A stretch of DNA of 64,000 bases from Montifringilla adamsi (Eukaryota > Chordata > Aves > Passeriformes > Passeridae), in the NCBI GenBank assembly GCA_017590115.1, contig JAGGNK010003335.1, forward strand, positions 2,790,001-2,854,000, read 5' to 3'. The notes beneath the pieces are model-generated. The model did no database searches. It saw only the letters and a list, made by a program, of their open reading frames with translations, and had not been told where the DNA came from. This document shows, piece after piece, positions 63,701-64,000 of the stretch (within the stretch, counting starts at the first letter, position 1; the number at the start of each line of letters is the position of its first letter). Both the position numbers and the translations under genes were made by a program.

Positions 63701-64000
63701 ATCTGCAAAAATTCTCAGACAGAACAGCACAGGGAAAAGTAACTCCTTGGCTACTGATTATGAAGTCATTTTGTCAAGGCTGAGTACATACAGATTGCTG
63801 GGGTATTGCCTCTCAGCAGTAAAATGTCCATCTGCAGAAGGGGTGCTGACAAGTTGCCAGCTGCTCCAAGCTGACAGATCAGAGGAGGAATGGACTGTAA
63901 TTTCCTCCTGAAGAGGACAGATGATGGCAAGGTTAAATCATGCCTAGGTAGGGAAGTGACAGGAATGTCAGATGTAGATAAGGCAATCTATGTATTGGTA

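Larger units (their letters stand above)
56495..64000. other. Noncoding DNA to window end
   Basis: No supportable gene. The + open frame 59,216-59,674 (152 codons) is the longest here and shows no recognisable domain. Minus frames at 58,907-58,530 and 57,745-57,392 are likewise unrecognised. A GC-richer patch at 61,490-61,640 and a CT-rich stretch at 60,610-60,632 are minor. Two short dyads are at 56,747-56,762 and 58,107-58,126. Confidence 0.5.

Overview
The window looks like AT-rich, CpG-poor nuclear DNA from a bird. The evidence is three CR1 LINE 3' ends (one ends in the avian-type ATTCTAT tail series), an avian-style endogenous retrovirus (ERV) remnant whose LTR edge reads TGTCCTGG on the + strand, and a clean solo LTR of a type I associate with songbirds. 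The passerine assignment rests on recalled LTR style and is an inference; the avian assignment is firmer. I find no host protein-coding gene, rRNA, functional tRNA, CRISPR array or operon-like structure. Open frames are short (nearly all under 150 codons) and lie on both strands in every frame. None shows a domain I recognise except the retroviral pol remnant. The window is best read as a gene desert or the inside of a very long intron.

Layout. Positions 1-4,690 are plain AT-rich sequence. A weak tRNA-like (SINE-type) sequence lies on the minus strand near 4.7-4.84 kb. An LTR-like segment with a TATA box, also minus strand, lies at about 6.04-6.33 kb, followed by a T/G-rich tract and a minus-strand CR1 end (7.0-7.23 kb). 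A 58-bp plus-strand CR1 end is at 10.6 kb. At 14.54-16.06 kb is the only recognisable protein-coding remnant. It is a decayed minus-strand ERV in which the end of reverse transcriptase and most of RNase H run directly into an LTR, with integrase and env absent. From 16 to 39 kb there is mostly featureless DNA, with a 14-bp-stem hairpin (17.8 kb), a small GC-rich island (30.35-30.53 kb), a segment bounded by 13-bp inverted repeats (35.45-35.76 kb) and a 39-nt A tract (37.35 kb). A MIR-like ancient SINE is at 39.78-39.94 kb and a roughly 460-bp CR1 3' end at 41.43-41.90 kb. Simple repeats cluster at 49.9-50.1 and 52.3 kb. A 457-bp solo LTR with intact terminal inverted repeats and a 4-bp target duplication occupies 56,038-56,494. 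The rest, to 64 kb, is unremarkable apart from a CA repeat and a few short palindromes.

There is no gene system to describe working together. The history visible here is of insertions: an old amniote SINE, bird-era CR1 copies, then ERV insertions that decayed (14.5 kb) or recombined to a solo LTR (56 kb). I looked for an undescribed biological system and did not find convincing evidence of one. The most checkable leads are the pol-LTR junction, the solo LTR, the 17.8-kb hairpin, the 35.5-kb inverted-repeat segment and the 30.4-kb GC island.
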